Source: Fasciola hepatica (lineage: Eukaryota > Platyhelminthes > Trematoda > Plagiorchiida > Fasciolidae). Taken from it: DNA of 64,000 nt. The stretch is from NCBI GenBank assembly GCA_948099385.1, contig CANUEZ040000020.1, forward strand, positions 3,566,501 through 3,630,500, written 5' to 3'. Below the pieces are notes generated by a model. That model did no database searches. It was not told the origin of the DNA and saw nothing but the letters and a program-made list of their open reading frames with translations. Made by a program: the position numbers and the translations under genes. Shown here piece after piece: positions 22,591 through 33,318 of the stretch. Position 1 is the stretch's first letter, and each line of letters begins with the position of its first letter.

Positions 22591-23017
22591 TGTAAAGTCC
22601 AACCAATGGAGCTTTCGAGCGACGCGTATCAACCAATTTCGACACCATTATAAACAAAGTCAATTCAACTTAGCTACAGTACTTTATACAACAAATTAAG
22701 CAACCTTACAGTAATCGAACCTCAGTAATGTTCCTTCTGGGCTCTTACGCTCCAAAATGAACAGCAAATCAACAACTGCAGCTGAATTACAACAAACGGT
22801 CAGAGACAGAATGTGAGATTACTGAATGCAGCCACGACGAAGTTCAAGCTGAGCGACTCACACTCGAGGCAACAGTGAGAGTCCGGTTTGTGACAAGGAT
22901 TTAGAGCAATGCAACAAACAATCGGAACTCCGATAAAGATAGTTCATAAAAATGGAAAATCTTGTTTGTAGTATGAATGTTGGTGAATGAAACAGGGTTT
23001 CCTTAATTCCTCTACTG
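22591..23017 (-). repeat. Solo LTR of a Pao element
   Basis: Aligns over its full length with the Pao-1 LTR (6237-6620), including gagcgacgcgta, ccttctgggctctt and gttcaagctgagcgactc. It starts TGTAAAGTCC. The flanks gccgg (22586-22590) and gtcgg (23018-23022) look like a 5-bp target duplication with one mismatch. It interrupts Gyp-E between protease and RT. No Pao coding sequence is attached, so an LTR-LTR deletion probably removed the internal part. Confidence 0.75.
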
Positions 23018-23049
23018 TCGGTATGGTGAGTGACACTGGTGGTCACTGC

Positions 23050-23415
23050 CGAGAGAGGCCCTGTTAGCCGAAACTTGAACGGGTAGGTGGCGGGGACATC
23101 GACGATAACGAATATTCAAATGAAGTTATTGTTTAAACCCCAATTTAAGACGAGTGCCCGCTAGTCGAACGTTGGGATGGCCGTGCCATTGGCAGCGTGC
23201 AGAGTTTTGGCATGCTTTTTGCTGATGTCGCCCTTGGGTAGGAAGATAACACTCACTTCGGCACCGGTGCTTACTAGGAATGAATTATTTGAAATGAGAT
23301 CGCCAACGTTCAAAAAGTATCTGATGGCCTGGTACCCGGCTTCGTGGATCACCACCATCGGCCGGGGGGTTAGTTTCCCTGATAAGCACCGGGAAATGTA
23401 CACCCTTTTTCGCAC
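23050..23415 (-). pseudogene. Gyp-E aspartic protease
   Basis: The frame contains FLVSTGAEVSVIFLPKGD and LHAANGTAIPTFD, the retropepsin of CsRn1-like elements. The catalytic triplet is normally Asp-Thr-Gly; here it reads Ser-Thr-Gly (VSTGAE), so the catalytic Asp is lost. After a stop the frame continues with LVLNWGLNNNF and IFVIVDV, the start of the linker to RT, up to the solo LTR. Confidence 0.72.
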
Positions 23416-23429
23416 CCTTTGATCTACTC

Positions 23430-24080
23430 ACCGAAGCGGTTGTGGTCTTTACGATGCCCCTCTTTTGAAGAGCCGAAAAATAATCGGAAAGTCGGGCTCG
23501 CGCGGCACTGCTTCTGTGGCCTACTTCTGCCCACTGCTAGGAATTCCAGGCTGCCATCTCCTCCAGACAAAGCTGAAAAGAGGTGGCTAGATGTTTGAAG
23601 GGCGGGCAACCTTGTGATGGAAGACCTGGTTGCTCCAGAGACAATGGGGCTGCACCGTGACAATGTTATCGGCATTCGTAACAGTTTGCTTTAGAGAACT
23701 TTTACTCGTTGAACTTAGTAAAACTGGAATATTGTGCGGCAAACGCTGCAGCCAAAGTTACCCTAAGAGCGGGTCTCCGCCTACTGTCGGTCCTTTCAGG
23801 CGTTGCGTTTCATGCTGCAGTTCAGAGGGCTCCCTGCCTCCAAGCTCAAAGCTCTAAAGTTGCTGCACACGTTGGTCCTACGCTGGGATCGTGCGGGCAA
23901 TGATGGCCTCCTTCAAAGCTTCGTAGCTTCGAGGGTAAGTTATTACGTCCCTTACTTGCATTGCAACCTCCGGCTGGAGGCGGCCGGCTACCGGCCTGAA
24001 GAGGCCGGCGTCCCTGTTTATACGGTAGCTTTCCAATTCTAACTCGACCAGTGTGAACCAGAACTCAGGCTCATCCAGGT
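23430..24080 (-). pseudogene. Gyp-E gag
   Basis: DEPEFWFTLVELELESYRIN and YEALKEAIIARTIPA (near 23880-24070) match the capsid start of CsRn1-like gag (compare PRVWFRQIEAVF and YTKLKEAVIQRT in Gyp-A). The 83-codon frame at 23424-23675 looks like the gag C-terminal region, but I cannot make out a complete CHCC finger. Frames are broken. The start codon is not identified, because the 5' end abuts Gyp-C. Confidence 0.6.
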
Positions 24081-24089
24081 GTGACTGCC

Positions 24090-24505
24090 TCGGTGAAACT
24101 GGTAACCGAGCGTTTTGTTTGGCAAAACTCAATAGAGATGTCCGTCAGTGGGCCGATGCTCGCCTGCAGTGTCAAAGCGCTAAAGCACATAGGCACACCA
24201 AGACGGCTTTAACCAAGTTTCCGGAACCTGGAACACGTTTTCATCACGTACACGTCGACCTCGTAGGACCACTGGCACCTTCGCTTGTGTATGTTCACAT
24301 ACGTACATGTGTAGATCGTTTTACTCGCCGGCCTCAGTCCATTCCTTTTCCTCTTCACGAGTGGGAAGAGGCCTCAAAACCTTGTCTGACATGTTGGGTT
24401 AGACATTTCGTCAGCCTGGTGATAGCGAAAACCGATCGAGGTCTATTTTATGACGGCGCTTCAGGAAGCCTACTAGTTACGCTCGGTTCCCAGCACGTGA
24501 GGAAG
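24090..24505 (+). pseudogene. Gyp-C integrase fragment, left part
   Basis: The plus-strand frame shows LNRDVRQWADARLQCQ with part of the zinc-binding region. It then shows HHVHVDLVGPLAPSLVYVH with the first catalytic Asp, CVDRFTRRPQSIPFP, and KTDRGLFYDGAS with the second Asp. It breaks off at 24505, where an LTR begins. The missing continuation with the catalytic Glu lies at 25031. The family is close to Gyp-A and Gyp-E, but the orientation is opposite. Confidence 0.8.
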
Positions 24506-25030
24506 TGTAGCATACTACTTTGTCTATATGGTACACTAAATTATTGTCAACAATATCTAAGACGACACTAGCAAACTAAGATGGGCGGAGGAGCGTGCGG
24601 TGATAAAAAAAGGCCAAAAGGGTATGTACATTAAGAATTAAAATGAAACAAAAGGTGTGACTCAAACTCACAGTTGTTCAGTGCTCTTGTGATCGGGAAA
24701 TGAGCGCCGAAGAGCCGATATCCGCCAATGTCTTCAGTTCAGTTCGGTCTGACAGCCATCCGTTGGACAGAACAGGATGGTATTGAGCGAAGTGCCAAGA
24801 GACGCCGTTGAAGCTTCTAAAATGTTTTGTTTCACACAGTTAGTTCCGACCGATATAATTCCAAGACATTCCAAACCAGAAGATGAGACCGTGCCAGAAT
24901 GAAGGATTTATTTACAGCCTTTTTGTATTGCGCGGTGTTGACGACCAAAAGGTGTGTGTGTTTTACACTAAAACGTCGGTACAACAAAGGAGTGTCGCAC
25001 CGAGGGACGTTGAAAAGCATGGAAAAAGTC
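24506..25030 (-). repeat. Gyp-A LTR, copy 1
   Basis: Starts TGTAGCATAC on the plus strand. In copies 2 and 3 this same end sits against the primer-binding site of Gyp-A, which fixes it as an LTR edge. The other edge is placed by the resumption of Gyp-C. Flanks ggaag (24501-24505) and ggaaa (25031-25035) fit a decayed target duplication. The outer dinucleotide is not the canonical CA, so this limit may be off by some bases. Confidence 0.75.
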
Positions 25031-25174
25031 GGAAATGTACAGGTACCTACAGAAGACAGCCTTCCACCCTAATGCCAACGGTATGGCTGAGCTTTTTCTC
25101 CTGCAGTTAAAAGCCGCCCTTTGAGCAAACGGTAACCCACTTTGAAACACTACCGCTAGCACTCCCAAGCCTAC
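25031..25174 (+). pseudogene. Gyp-C integrase fragment, right part, copy 1
   Basis: The plus-strand frame reads FHPNANGMAELFLLQLKAAL (about 25063-25122) with the catalytic Glu of the integrase, the piece missing after 24505. It ends where the Gyp-B LTR starts at 25175. Identical copies lie at 30381-30524 and 35731-35874 in the tandem array. Confidence 0.78.
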
Positions 25175-25379
25175 TGTTACGATCAGTACTTGCCCTCGAG
25201 AACTAGCACTATAGCAACGAACGCGGTAAATGCTCTGACCTGAATTGAAGGCATTGAAAGAATCGGAACACCGGTTGAACTGGAGCTCCATTCGAAATTG
25301 TACTCTGCGCAATCGTTACGCACAAGCATTCCAGGATGTAATAAAACAACACAAAGTAATGCCAAAAACAGTCATCACA
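25175..25379 (-). repeat. Gyp-B LTR, copy 1 (205 bp)
   Basis: On the minus strand it starts TGTGATGA and ends CGTAACA. The homologous solo LTR at 41313-41517 has the same 205-bp length and the same ends, and the Gyp-B 5' LTR at 39875 shares the internal sequence. Confidence 0.85.
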
Positions 25380-26355
25380 TCAGCCACAGCTTAAATGAGG
25401 TTCCGGTCTTCTATAATTCAGCCGTTCTTTACGAGTCGATCTTTCAGATCATCGAACTTGTTCTACTGTATTGGTATCGGATGTACTGGAATTGTTCTCT
25501 TCTGGAATAGACTCAGAAACATCGTAATTAGACCACTCAGAAGTAGCATCAGAAATAGGCATGTTAGAAGCAGTTTGGTGTGAATGCCTACGATTTACAG
25601 AACCACCACCCATATCAAGAGTCTTACACAATCTTTCATCCGTCTGATTAAGAACGATACCGTGAGAAGGTCTCAATTTATTTCCTCGATGATAAATCAC
25701 CTTAGCTGATCCCAAACTGAGCAAGTTTGTACGCAATACTCTGTTCTTAAACAGAATGGCTAGACTCTCTCCGGTCGTCGAATGGGTGGAGTCACGGTAT
25801 TGCATTAGAAAATTTTCAACACTCCTGTTGAGTTTGTCAAACGTACTGACATAAACAGATGCATTCGCACTCTTCAAGGTAGGAACAAAGTTTTCGGCTG
25901 CACGACTGCATTATGGGTGTCGAGGTTGAGTTAACACATAGTGACAACCCAACGGTTCTAACCAGCCAGTCACCTTCTTTACCGCGAAATGGCTTCCATT
26001 GTCGCTAACCAACGCACATGGAACACCTTCTCGACTGAATGTTTTATGTAGGGCTTTATTTGTGAAATCAGCATTAGGGGAAGTGGTTAAATAAGCCTCC
26101 GGCCAACTGGAGTAGGAATGAGTGATAACCAGAGCATAGCACCTGTCTACAAATGGACCACAATAATCAGCGTGAGCACGTTGCCAGGGCTCTGCGAAAA
26201 TAGGCCACGGAGTTCATTTCGACAGTTGCGAGTGAAGTTTGTGTAGACAGTCACGACAGTTTTTAGCAATACGGCACAAAACGACGTTCAACTCTGGCTA
26301 CCAACAAGTGAGAAGGACAAGAGATTTCATTTTTGCAATGCCTAGGTGTCCGGAA
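25380..26355 (-). pseudogene. Gyp-B integrase and C-terminal tail, copy 1 (truncated)
   Basis: A duplicate of the 3' end of Gyp-B pol. Minus-strand frames show a HADYCGPF block, SREGVPCALVSDNGSHF and AAENFVPTLKSA (three catalytic acidic residues), then the 142-codon frame 25449-25877 with FKNRVLRTNLLSLG and RPSHGIVLNQTDERL. It stops abruptly at 26355, where Gyp-A sequence is joined. In the native copy this continues at 37056. Confidence 0.85.
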
Positions 26356-26389
26356 AGAGGAAACGGTTAGCGAAAAAAAACGTCAACTA

Positions 26390-27968
26390 ACAAAGTCTTG
26401 AAATCTGACAGGATGTCGAACGTTTCTGCCTGAACGGCGGGTTACCAGGGAAGGTTGTTGCTGTGGTGGTGTTGACGGGTGTGGTGTAGTGTCTGGTGTG
26501 ATGATAGAGGGTGGATCATCAACAGGAATTGTTGGTGGTGTGTCTGTGGATGGTGATGGTGTCGGTGTTGCTGGTCACGGAGGTGTATCAAAATACGCGG
26601 GTTTTAATCTGTCAATGGAAACGGTGTCTGGCTTATCGGCTTTCTGAACCACGAAATACTTGTCTGTGCGACTGAGCACCTTAAATGGACCGTCATACGG
26701 TGGTGTGAGTGGTTTCCGAACAGCATCGCTACGAATAAAAGCGAAAGGTGACGTATATGGATCATTATGTACAAAAACGTGTGTGAATGACGAGCGAGTG
26801 GGTATTGGACGTAGATGTGACATACGGTCTTTGAGTTGTTAGACAAATTGGGATGGGTTAGGACTGGCATCAGTGCTGGGTTGAACATACTCACCTGGGA
26901 GGCATATGGTGGTACCAAAAACGAGCTCAGCCGACGTGCTGCGAAGGTCGTCTTTGAGTGATGACCGCAGACCTAAGAGAACTAGTAGCAGGTTGTCGCT
27001 CCAGTTATTAGGGTTTGGCTGTGATATCAGTGCTGCTTTGAGTTGACGGTGTAGGCGCTCTACCATGCCATTGGACGAACGATGGTATGCAGTTGTTGTG
27101 ATGTGTTTGCAGCCAAGCAGTTTAGTGAACTCACGAAACAAAGTCGACTCGAATTGGCTGCCACGGTCTGTGGTGACGGTAGACGGTACACCAAATGTAG
27201 CAATCCAGTGCTGGAGTAGTACTTTCGCAATATTTTCTGCCGAGATGTCGGAAATGGGTATTGCCACCGGCCAGCGTGTGAAACGATCAACAACGGTTAA
27301 TAAGTGGGTATGTCCATTTGATGGCGGTAGTGGACCAACAAGACCGACGTGAATATGTGTGAAACGGACGTCGGGAACGGTGAACGTACTGGGAGGAGAA
27401 AAAGTGTGGCGGTGGACTTTGTTTCTCTGACATTGTAAACACTGTTTCGTCCATAATGCAATGTCAGAATTCATATTGGGCCAAACAAATCTGGCAGAAA
27501 TGAGTTTGCGAGATGCACGGATACCAGGATGGGAACGAGAATGAAAATGATCGAAAATGATCTTCCTGTAGGAAGTTGGAACGATAGGATGAGGGTTACC
27601 TGTAGACCAGTCACATAGGACTGTGCCATCGGCTGAAGGTAGGGGAGAACCCTTGAGCTGGAGTGTGGAGGATGTGCGCAGTTCGAGCAAGGATGGATCA
27701 TCACGCTGGAGGTTTGCCAGTTCCGTAAGATCGAATTTAGTCTGCACCGTGTTGATTTCCGGTCTGGATAACGCATCAGCCACAACATTATCAACTCCAC
27801 GCACGTAGCGGATGTCTGTTGTGAACTGAGAAATATCATCCAAATAGCGGATATTTCTGGGTAAATGTCTGTCAGGCTTGGCATGAAGTGCGTGTGTCAA
27901 GGGGTTTGTGGTCAGTGTGCACACGAAATTGTCGTCCTTCCAAAAGGTGACGGAAATGACGGATGGAC
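26390..27968 (-). pseudogene. Gyp-A RNase H end, integrase and tail, copy 1
   Basis: The 383-codon frame 26839-27990 holds [17 protein letters not shown] (end of RNase H), [23 protein letters not shown] of the zinc unit, then the catalytic core. The first catalytic position reads [12 protein letters not shown]: Asp is replaced by Gly (codon GGT, 27343-27345). The second Asp (TTDRGSQF) and the Glu (SNGMVERLH) are kept. A stop near 26837 and another at 26573 split off the tail, which contains DKYFVVQKADKPDTVSIDRL and ends RSGRNVRHPVRFQDF near 26390. Confidence 0.85.
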
Positions 27969-28978
27969 AATTAAATGGCCAGGAGTTCACGAGAAAACGT
28001 GCTGTATTTTGTCTGTGCCGCCTGGAGTTTTTGCGAGAAGAACGCTAAGGGCTGTAATTGGTTGTCCACTATTTGGTGAAGCACTGCACCGACTGCAGTA
28101 TTTGATGCATCAGTCGTTAGGACTAACTCAGTATTTGGATCCGAATGTGGATGGTGCAGCATGGTGGCATCCGCGAGAGCTTTTTTGGCTTCTGCGAAAG
28201 CTGTCTCGGCCTCGGGAGTGAAATCAATCGTCTTGACGTTGGACTTGAGAAGATCGGTTAAAAGTGAAACGATAGTCGCACAATGGGGAATGAAGCGACG
28301 GTAGTAGTTCAAAATTCCCAAGAAACGTCGTAACTGTGTGATCGTTTGAGATGCAGGAAATGAGAGGATGCTGCACACCTTATCTGGGAGGGGTGTTAAA
28401 CCGTTTTGATCGATATGGTGCCCGAGAAAGTCGAGGGACGGAACACCGAACACGCATTTACTAGGGTTCAGCTGAAGTCCATATTGTTGGAAACGTTGAA
28501 AGAGTTGAAGCAAGTGGCTGGCATGCTCCGATGGAGAGGCGCTGGCAATTAATATGTCGTCGATGTAGCCAAACGCGAAGGGTAGACCTCGAAGCACTTC
28601 ATCGACGAACCGCTGGAACGTCTGGGCAGCGTTTCTCAATCCAAATGACATGCGAATGAACTCGAACAGGCTAAAAGGCGTGGTGATGGCTGTCTTGGGA
28701 ATGTCTTCTTCGGCCACGGGGATTTGGTGATATGCCTCTACGAGGTCAACCTTGGAAAAGATTGTCTTCCCAGAGAGATTCTGTGCAAAATCATGAATGT
28801 GTGGGATCGGGTACCTGTCGGGGACGGTGACGTTGTTGAGGGCACGGTAGTCTCCACAGGGTCTCCAATCACCAGATGATTTTGGAACCATGTGCAAAGG
28901 CGAGACCCATGGGCTTGAAGACGGTCGAATGATGCCGAGACTCATCATATGTTCGAATTCAAAGCGTGCAATACGGGT
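27968..28978 (-). pseudogene. Gyp-A reverse transcriptase and start of RNase H, copy 1
   Basis: The 325-codon frame (27971-28948) begins [16 protein letters not shown] and shows [32 protein letters not shown] with the first catalytic Asp, [13 protein letters not shown], and [10 protein letters not shown] with the YIDD active site (near 28556-28571). [15 protein letters not shown] follows, then RNase H with [14 protein letters not shown]. The palm looks intact. A TAA directly after ELLAI and a frameshift near 27905 break RNase H. The N-terminal part of RT before MMSLGI is short because of the deletion described under gag. Confidence 0.88.
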
Positions 28979-29776
28979 TTATAATCGGCGGTTTCTGGAC
29001 CGTGATCTAGGTCGATGAGGTACTTCGGCGGACACAGATCGATGAGTAGTTAATACGTTGCACGTTGCACCGACCTGATTGCACAACATGCGAACGGTTT
29101 CTATTAGGTCCGTAAAGTCCTTATAGATATGAGAGTGATGGGATGGGGAATCAGGACTGCGAGAAACGTCACCACGGCGATCTGGGGCAGGTGCTGGTAA
29201 TGCCATAGGGGATTCGTATGTCGGAGTGGTTTCGGCGGGTGATGTCATGTGAACACAAGGTCTAGCAGCGGGGTAGCATTCCATTATTCTGTCGGCGTGT
29301 TGTTCAACTTTGTCAAGAGGAGTAGTGGGCTCCAGCATTGACAGGACCTGCTGCATCGGGAGAGGTAGTTGATCAACCCATATCTCCCGGAAAATGGCGT
29401 CGTCCATTTGGCGTCCAGCCAGTAGCGACCGCATGTGGCGCATAAGCTGGGACGGAGTTTGGTCTCCGAGCTCCACCGACGTGAACAGCTCACGGAGCAT
29501 TTTTCCGGCTGATTTTCAGGTACGCTGAATGACTGCTTCCTTAAGCTTCGTGTAAGGAGCTTCTGGTGGAATGGGATCGAGGAGATCTTCAACGTCAACG
29601 GCGATGTCAAAGGGAAGCGCTTGGACAACGTGAGGGCATTTCACATGCTCGCCGGTTATACGTCGAGTGGCAAATACGGCTTCTATTTGTCGAAACCACA
29701 CTCGAGGGTTGGTCGGGGCAAAAACGGGCAGTTTGAGAGCGACCGCGTGGATGTCAATAGATTCGCTGTCAGACAT
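28979..29776 (-). pseudogene. Gyp-A gag, copy 1
   Basis: The frame starts with ATG at 29776 (MSDSESIDIHAVALKLPVF), followed by PRVWFRQIEAVFATRRIT and YTKLKEAVIQRT, a typical CsRn1-like capsid start. One in-frame TGA (29513-29515) interrupts it, then ELGDQTPSQLMRHMRSLLAG continues in the same frame to RSRSRNRR. CsRn1-like gag normally goes on to a CHCC zinc finger and the protease. Here the frame reaches a stop at once and RT sequence follows. The ATG is 60 bases from the primer-binding site. Confidence 0.85.
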
Positions 29777-29835
29777 GGTGAATGGTGTGGAACTTGGACC
29801 AAAAGTATCAAGCTAGTGTCAAAGGATGGCAAAAA

Positions 29836-29851
29836 CAACCTGGGCTCACCA
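29836..29851 (-). other. Primer-binding site of Gyp-A
   Basis: On the minus strand TGGTGAGCCCAGGTTG follows the LTR end (…GCTACA) after four bases. The TGG start matches the CCA end of tRNAs. I cannot name the tRNA. Repeated at 35186-35201. Confidence 0.7.
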
Positions 29852-29855
29852 ATTT

Positions 29856-30380
29856 TGTAGCGTACTACTTTGTCTATATGGTACACTAAATTATTGTCAA
29901 CAATATCTAAGACGACACTAGCAAACTAAGATGGGCGGAGGAGCGTGCGGTGATAAAAAAAGGCCAAAAGGGTATGTACATTAAGAATTAAAATGAAACA
30001 AAAGGTGTGACTCAAACTCACAGTTGTTCAGTGCTCTTGTGATCGGGAAATGAGCGCCGAAGAGCCGATATCCGCCAATGTCTTCAGTTCAGTTCGGTCT
30101 GACAGCCATCCGTTGGACAGAACAGGATGGTATTGAGCGAAGTGCCAAGAGACGCCGTTGAAGCTTCTAAAATGTTTTGTTTCACACAGTTAGTTCCGAC
30201 CGATATAATTCCAAGACATTCCAAACCAGAAGATGAGACCGTGCCAGAATGAAGGATTTATTTACAGCCTTTTTGTATTGCGCGGTGTTGACGACCAAAA
30301 GGTGTGTGTGTTTTACACTAAAACGTCGGTACAACAAAGGAGTGTCGCACCAAGGGACGTTGAAAAGCATGGAAAAAGTC
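29856..30380 (-). repeat. Gyp-A LTR, copy 2
   Basis: Serves as 5' LTR of the internal region to its left and abuts the primer-binding site at 29836-29851. Starts TGTAGCGTAC on the plus strand. Confidence 0.78.
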
Positions 30381-30524
30381 GGAAATGTACAGGTACCTAC
30401 AGAAGACAGCCTTCCACCCTAATGCCAACGGTATGGCTGAGCTTTTTCTCCTGCAGTTAAAAGCCGCCCTTTGAGCAAACGGTAACCCACTTTGAAACAC
30501 TACCGCTAGCACTCCCAAGCCTAC
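30381..30524 (+). pseudogene. Gyp-C integrase fragment, right part, copy 2
   Basis: Duplicate of 25031-25174 with the same catalytic-Glu block. It lacks its upstream partner here, because the left flank is Gyp-A rather than Gyp-C. Confidence 0.75.
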
Positions 30525-30729
30525 TGTTACGATCAGTACTTGCCCTCGAGAACTAGCACTATAGCAACGAACGCGGTAAATGCTCTGACCTGAATTGAAG
30601 GCATTGAAAGAATCGGAACACCGGTTGAACTGGAGCTCCATTCGAAATTGTACTCTGCGCAATCGTTACGCACAAGCATTCCAGGATGTAATAAAACAAC
30701 ACAAAGTAATGCCAAAAACAGTCATCACA
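30525..30729 (-). repeat. Gyp-B LTR, copy 2
   Basis: No difference from 25175-25379 noticed. Confidence 0.85.
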
Positions 30730-31705
30730 TCAGCCACAGCTTAAATGAGGTTCCGGTCTTCTATAATTCAGCCGTTCTTTACGAGTCGATCTTTCAGATC
30801 ATCGAACTTGTTCTACTGTATTGGTATCGGATGTACTGGAATTGTTCTCTTCTGGAATAGACTCAGAAACATCGTAATTAGACCACTCAGAAGTAGCATC
30901 AGAAATAGGCATGTTAGAAGCAGTTTGGTGTGAATGCCTACGATTTACAGAACCACCACCCATATCAAGAGTCTTACACAATCTTTCATCCGTCTGATTA
31001 AGAACGATACCGTGAGAAGGTCTCAATTTATTTCCTCGATGATAAATCACCTTAGCTGATCCCAAACTGAGCAAGTTTGTACGCAATACTCTGTTCTTAA
31101 ACAGAATGGCTAGACTCTCTCCGGTCGTCGAATGGGTGGAGTCACGGTATTGCATTAGAAAATTTTCAACACTCCTGTTGAGTTTGTCAAACGTACTGAC
31201 ATAAACAGATGCATTCGCACTCTTCAAGGTAGGAACAAAGTTTTCGGCTGCACGACTGCATTATGGGTGTCGAGGTTGAGTTAACACATAGTGACAACCC
31301 AACGGTTCTAACCAGCCAGTCACCTTCTTTACCGCGAAATGGCTTCCATTGTCGCTAACCAACGCACATGGAACACCTTCTCGACTGAATGTTTTATGTA
31401 GGGCTTTATTTGTGAAATCAGCATTAGGGGAAGTGGTTAAATAAGCCTCCGGCCAACTGGAGTAGGAATGAGTGATAACCAGAGCATAGCACCTGTCTAC
31501 AAATGGACCACAATAATCAGCGTGAGCACGTTGCCAGGGCTCTGCGAAAATAGGCCACGGAGTTCATTTCGACAGTTGCGAGTGAAGTTTGTGTAGACAG
31601 TCACGACAGTTTTTAGCAATACGGCACAAAACGACGTTCAACTCTGGCTACCAACAAGTGAGAAGGACAAGAGATTTCATTTTTGCAATGCCTAGGTGTC
31701 CGGAA
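30730..31705 (-). pseudogene. Gyp-B integrase and C-terminal tail, copy 2 (truncated)
   Basis: Duplicate of 25380-26355 with the same frames and the same abrupt change to Gyp-A sequence at 31705/31706. The C-terminal 142-codon frame is at 30799-31227. Confidence 0.85.
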
Positions 31706-31739
31706 AGAGGAAACGGTTAGCGAAAAAAAACGTCAACTA

Positions 31740-33318
31740 ACAAAGTCTTGAAATCTGACAGGATGTCGAACGTTTCTGCCTGAACGGCGGGTTACCAGGG
31801 AAGGTTGTTGCTGTGGTGGTGTTGACGGGTGTGGTGTAGTGTCTGGTGTGATGATAGAGGGTGGATCATCAACAGGAATTGTTGGTGGTGTGTCTGTGGA
31901 TGGTGATGGTGTCGGTGTTGCTGGTCACGGAGGTGTATCAAAATACGCGGGTTTTAATCTGTCAATGGAAACGGTGTCTGGCTTATCGGCTTTCTGAACC
32001 ACGAAATACTTGTCTGTGCGACTGAGCACCTTAAATGGACCGTCATACGGTGGTGTGAGTGGTTTCCGAACAGCATCGCTACGAATAAAAGCGAAAGGTG
32101 ACGTATATGGATCATTATGTACAAAAACGTGTGTGAATGACGAGCGAGTGGGTATTGGACGTAGATGTGACATACGGTCTTTGAGTTGTTAGACAAATTG
32201 GGATGGGTTAGGACTGGCATCAGTGCTGGGTTGAACATACTCACCTGGGAGGCATATGGTGGTACCAAAAACGAGCTCAGCCGACGTGCTGCGAAGGTCG
32301 TCTTTGAGTGATGACCGCAGACCTAAGAGAACTAGTAGCAGGTTGTCGCTCCAGTTATTAGGGTTTGGCTGTGATATCAGTGCTGCTTTGAGTTGACGGT
32401 GTAGGCGCTCTACCATGCCATTGGACGAACGATGGTATGCAGTTGTTGTGATGTGTTTGCAGCCAAGCAGTTTAGTGAACTCACGAAACAAAGTCGACTC
32501 GAATTGGCTGCCACGGTCTGTGGTGACGGTAGACGGTACACCAAATGTAGCAATCCAGTGCTGGAGTAGTACTTTCGCAATATTTTCTGCCGAGATGTCG
32601 GAAATGGGTATTGCCACCGGCCAGCGTGTGAAACGATCAACAACGGTTAATAAGTGGGTATGTCCATTTGATGGCGGTAGTGGACCAACAAGACCGACGT
32701 GAATATGTGTGAAACGGACGTCGGGAACGGTGAACGTACTGGGAGGAGAAAAAGTGTGGCGGTGGACTTTGTTTCTCTGACATTGTAAACACTGTTTCGT
32801 CCATAATGCAATGTCAGAATTCATATTGGGCCAAACAAATCTGGCAGAAATGAGTTTGCGAGATGCACGGATACCAGGATGGGAACGAGAATGAAAATGA
32901 TCGAAAATGATCTTCCTGTAGGAAGTTGGAACGATAGGATGAGGGTTACCTGTAGACCAGTCACATAGGACTGTGCCATCGGCTGAAGGTAGGGGAGAAC
33001 CCTTGAGCTGGAGTGTGGAGGATGTGCGCAGTTCGAGCAAGGATGGATCATCACGCTGGAGGTTTGCCAGTTCCGTAAGATCGAATTTAGTCTGCACCGT
33101 GTTGATTTCCGGTCTGGATAACGCATCAGCCACAACATTATCAACTCCACGCACGTAGCGGATGTCTGTTGTGAACTGAGAAATATCATCCAAATAGCGG
33201 ATATTTCTGGGTAAATGTCTGTCAGGCTTGGCATGAAGTGCGTGTGTCAAGGGGTTTGTGGTCAGTGTGCACACGAAATTGTCGTCCTTCCAAAAGGTGA
33301 CGGAAATGACGGATGGAC
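31740..33318 (-). pseudogene. Gyp-A RNase H end, integrase and tail, copy 2
   Basis: The 383-codon frame is at 32189-33340 and the tail frame at 31925-32173. Content and defects are as in copy 1: first catalytic residue Gly at 32693-32695, second Asp and Glu kept, stop before the arginine-rich end. Confidence 0.85.

Larger units (their letters stand above)
18870..24080 (-). mobile_element. Gyp-E, CsRn1-like Gypsy element, interrupted and decayed
   Basis: Minus-strand pieces appear in the right order: gag (23430-24080), protease (about 23050-23415), RT (21900-22585), integrase end and C-terminal tail (18870-19880). Sequence motifs closely follow those of Gyp-A. The element is split by a solo Pao LTR between protease and RT and by a plus-strand Penelope-like element between RT and integrase. 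No intact domain remains. At its right edge it meets the plus-strand integrase fragment Gyp-C. Confidence 0.75.
24506..29855. repeat. Tandem unit 1 of 5,350 bp (chimeric)
   Basis: Order on the plus strand: LTR of Gyp-A, Gyp-C integrase remnant, 3' LTR of Gyp-B, the end of Gyp-B pol (to 26355), then the internal part of Gyp-A (26356-29855). The same order repeats with an exact 5,350-base offset in unit 2. I see three substitutions relative to unit 2, at 24511, 25002 and 28274. Left of 24506 the sequence is Gyp-C. Confidence 0.97.
26356..29855 (-). mobile_element. Gyp-A internal region, copy 1 (CsRn1-like, protease deleted)
   Basis: 3,500 bp from the primer-binding site (29836-29851) to just after the pol stop. 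Order on the minus strand: gag, RT, RNase H, integrase, tail. Between gag and RT the usual CHCC finger and protease are missing. There is no polypurine tract or LTR at the left end, because the sequence changes directly to Gyp-B at 26355. Stops in gag, in RNase H and before the tail make it non-functional as read. Confidence 0.88.
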
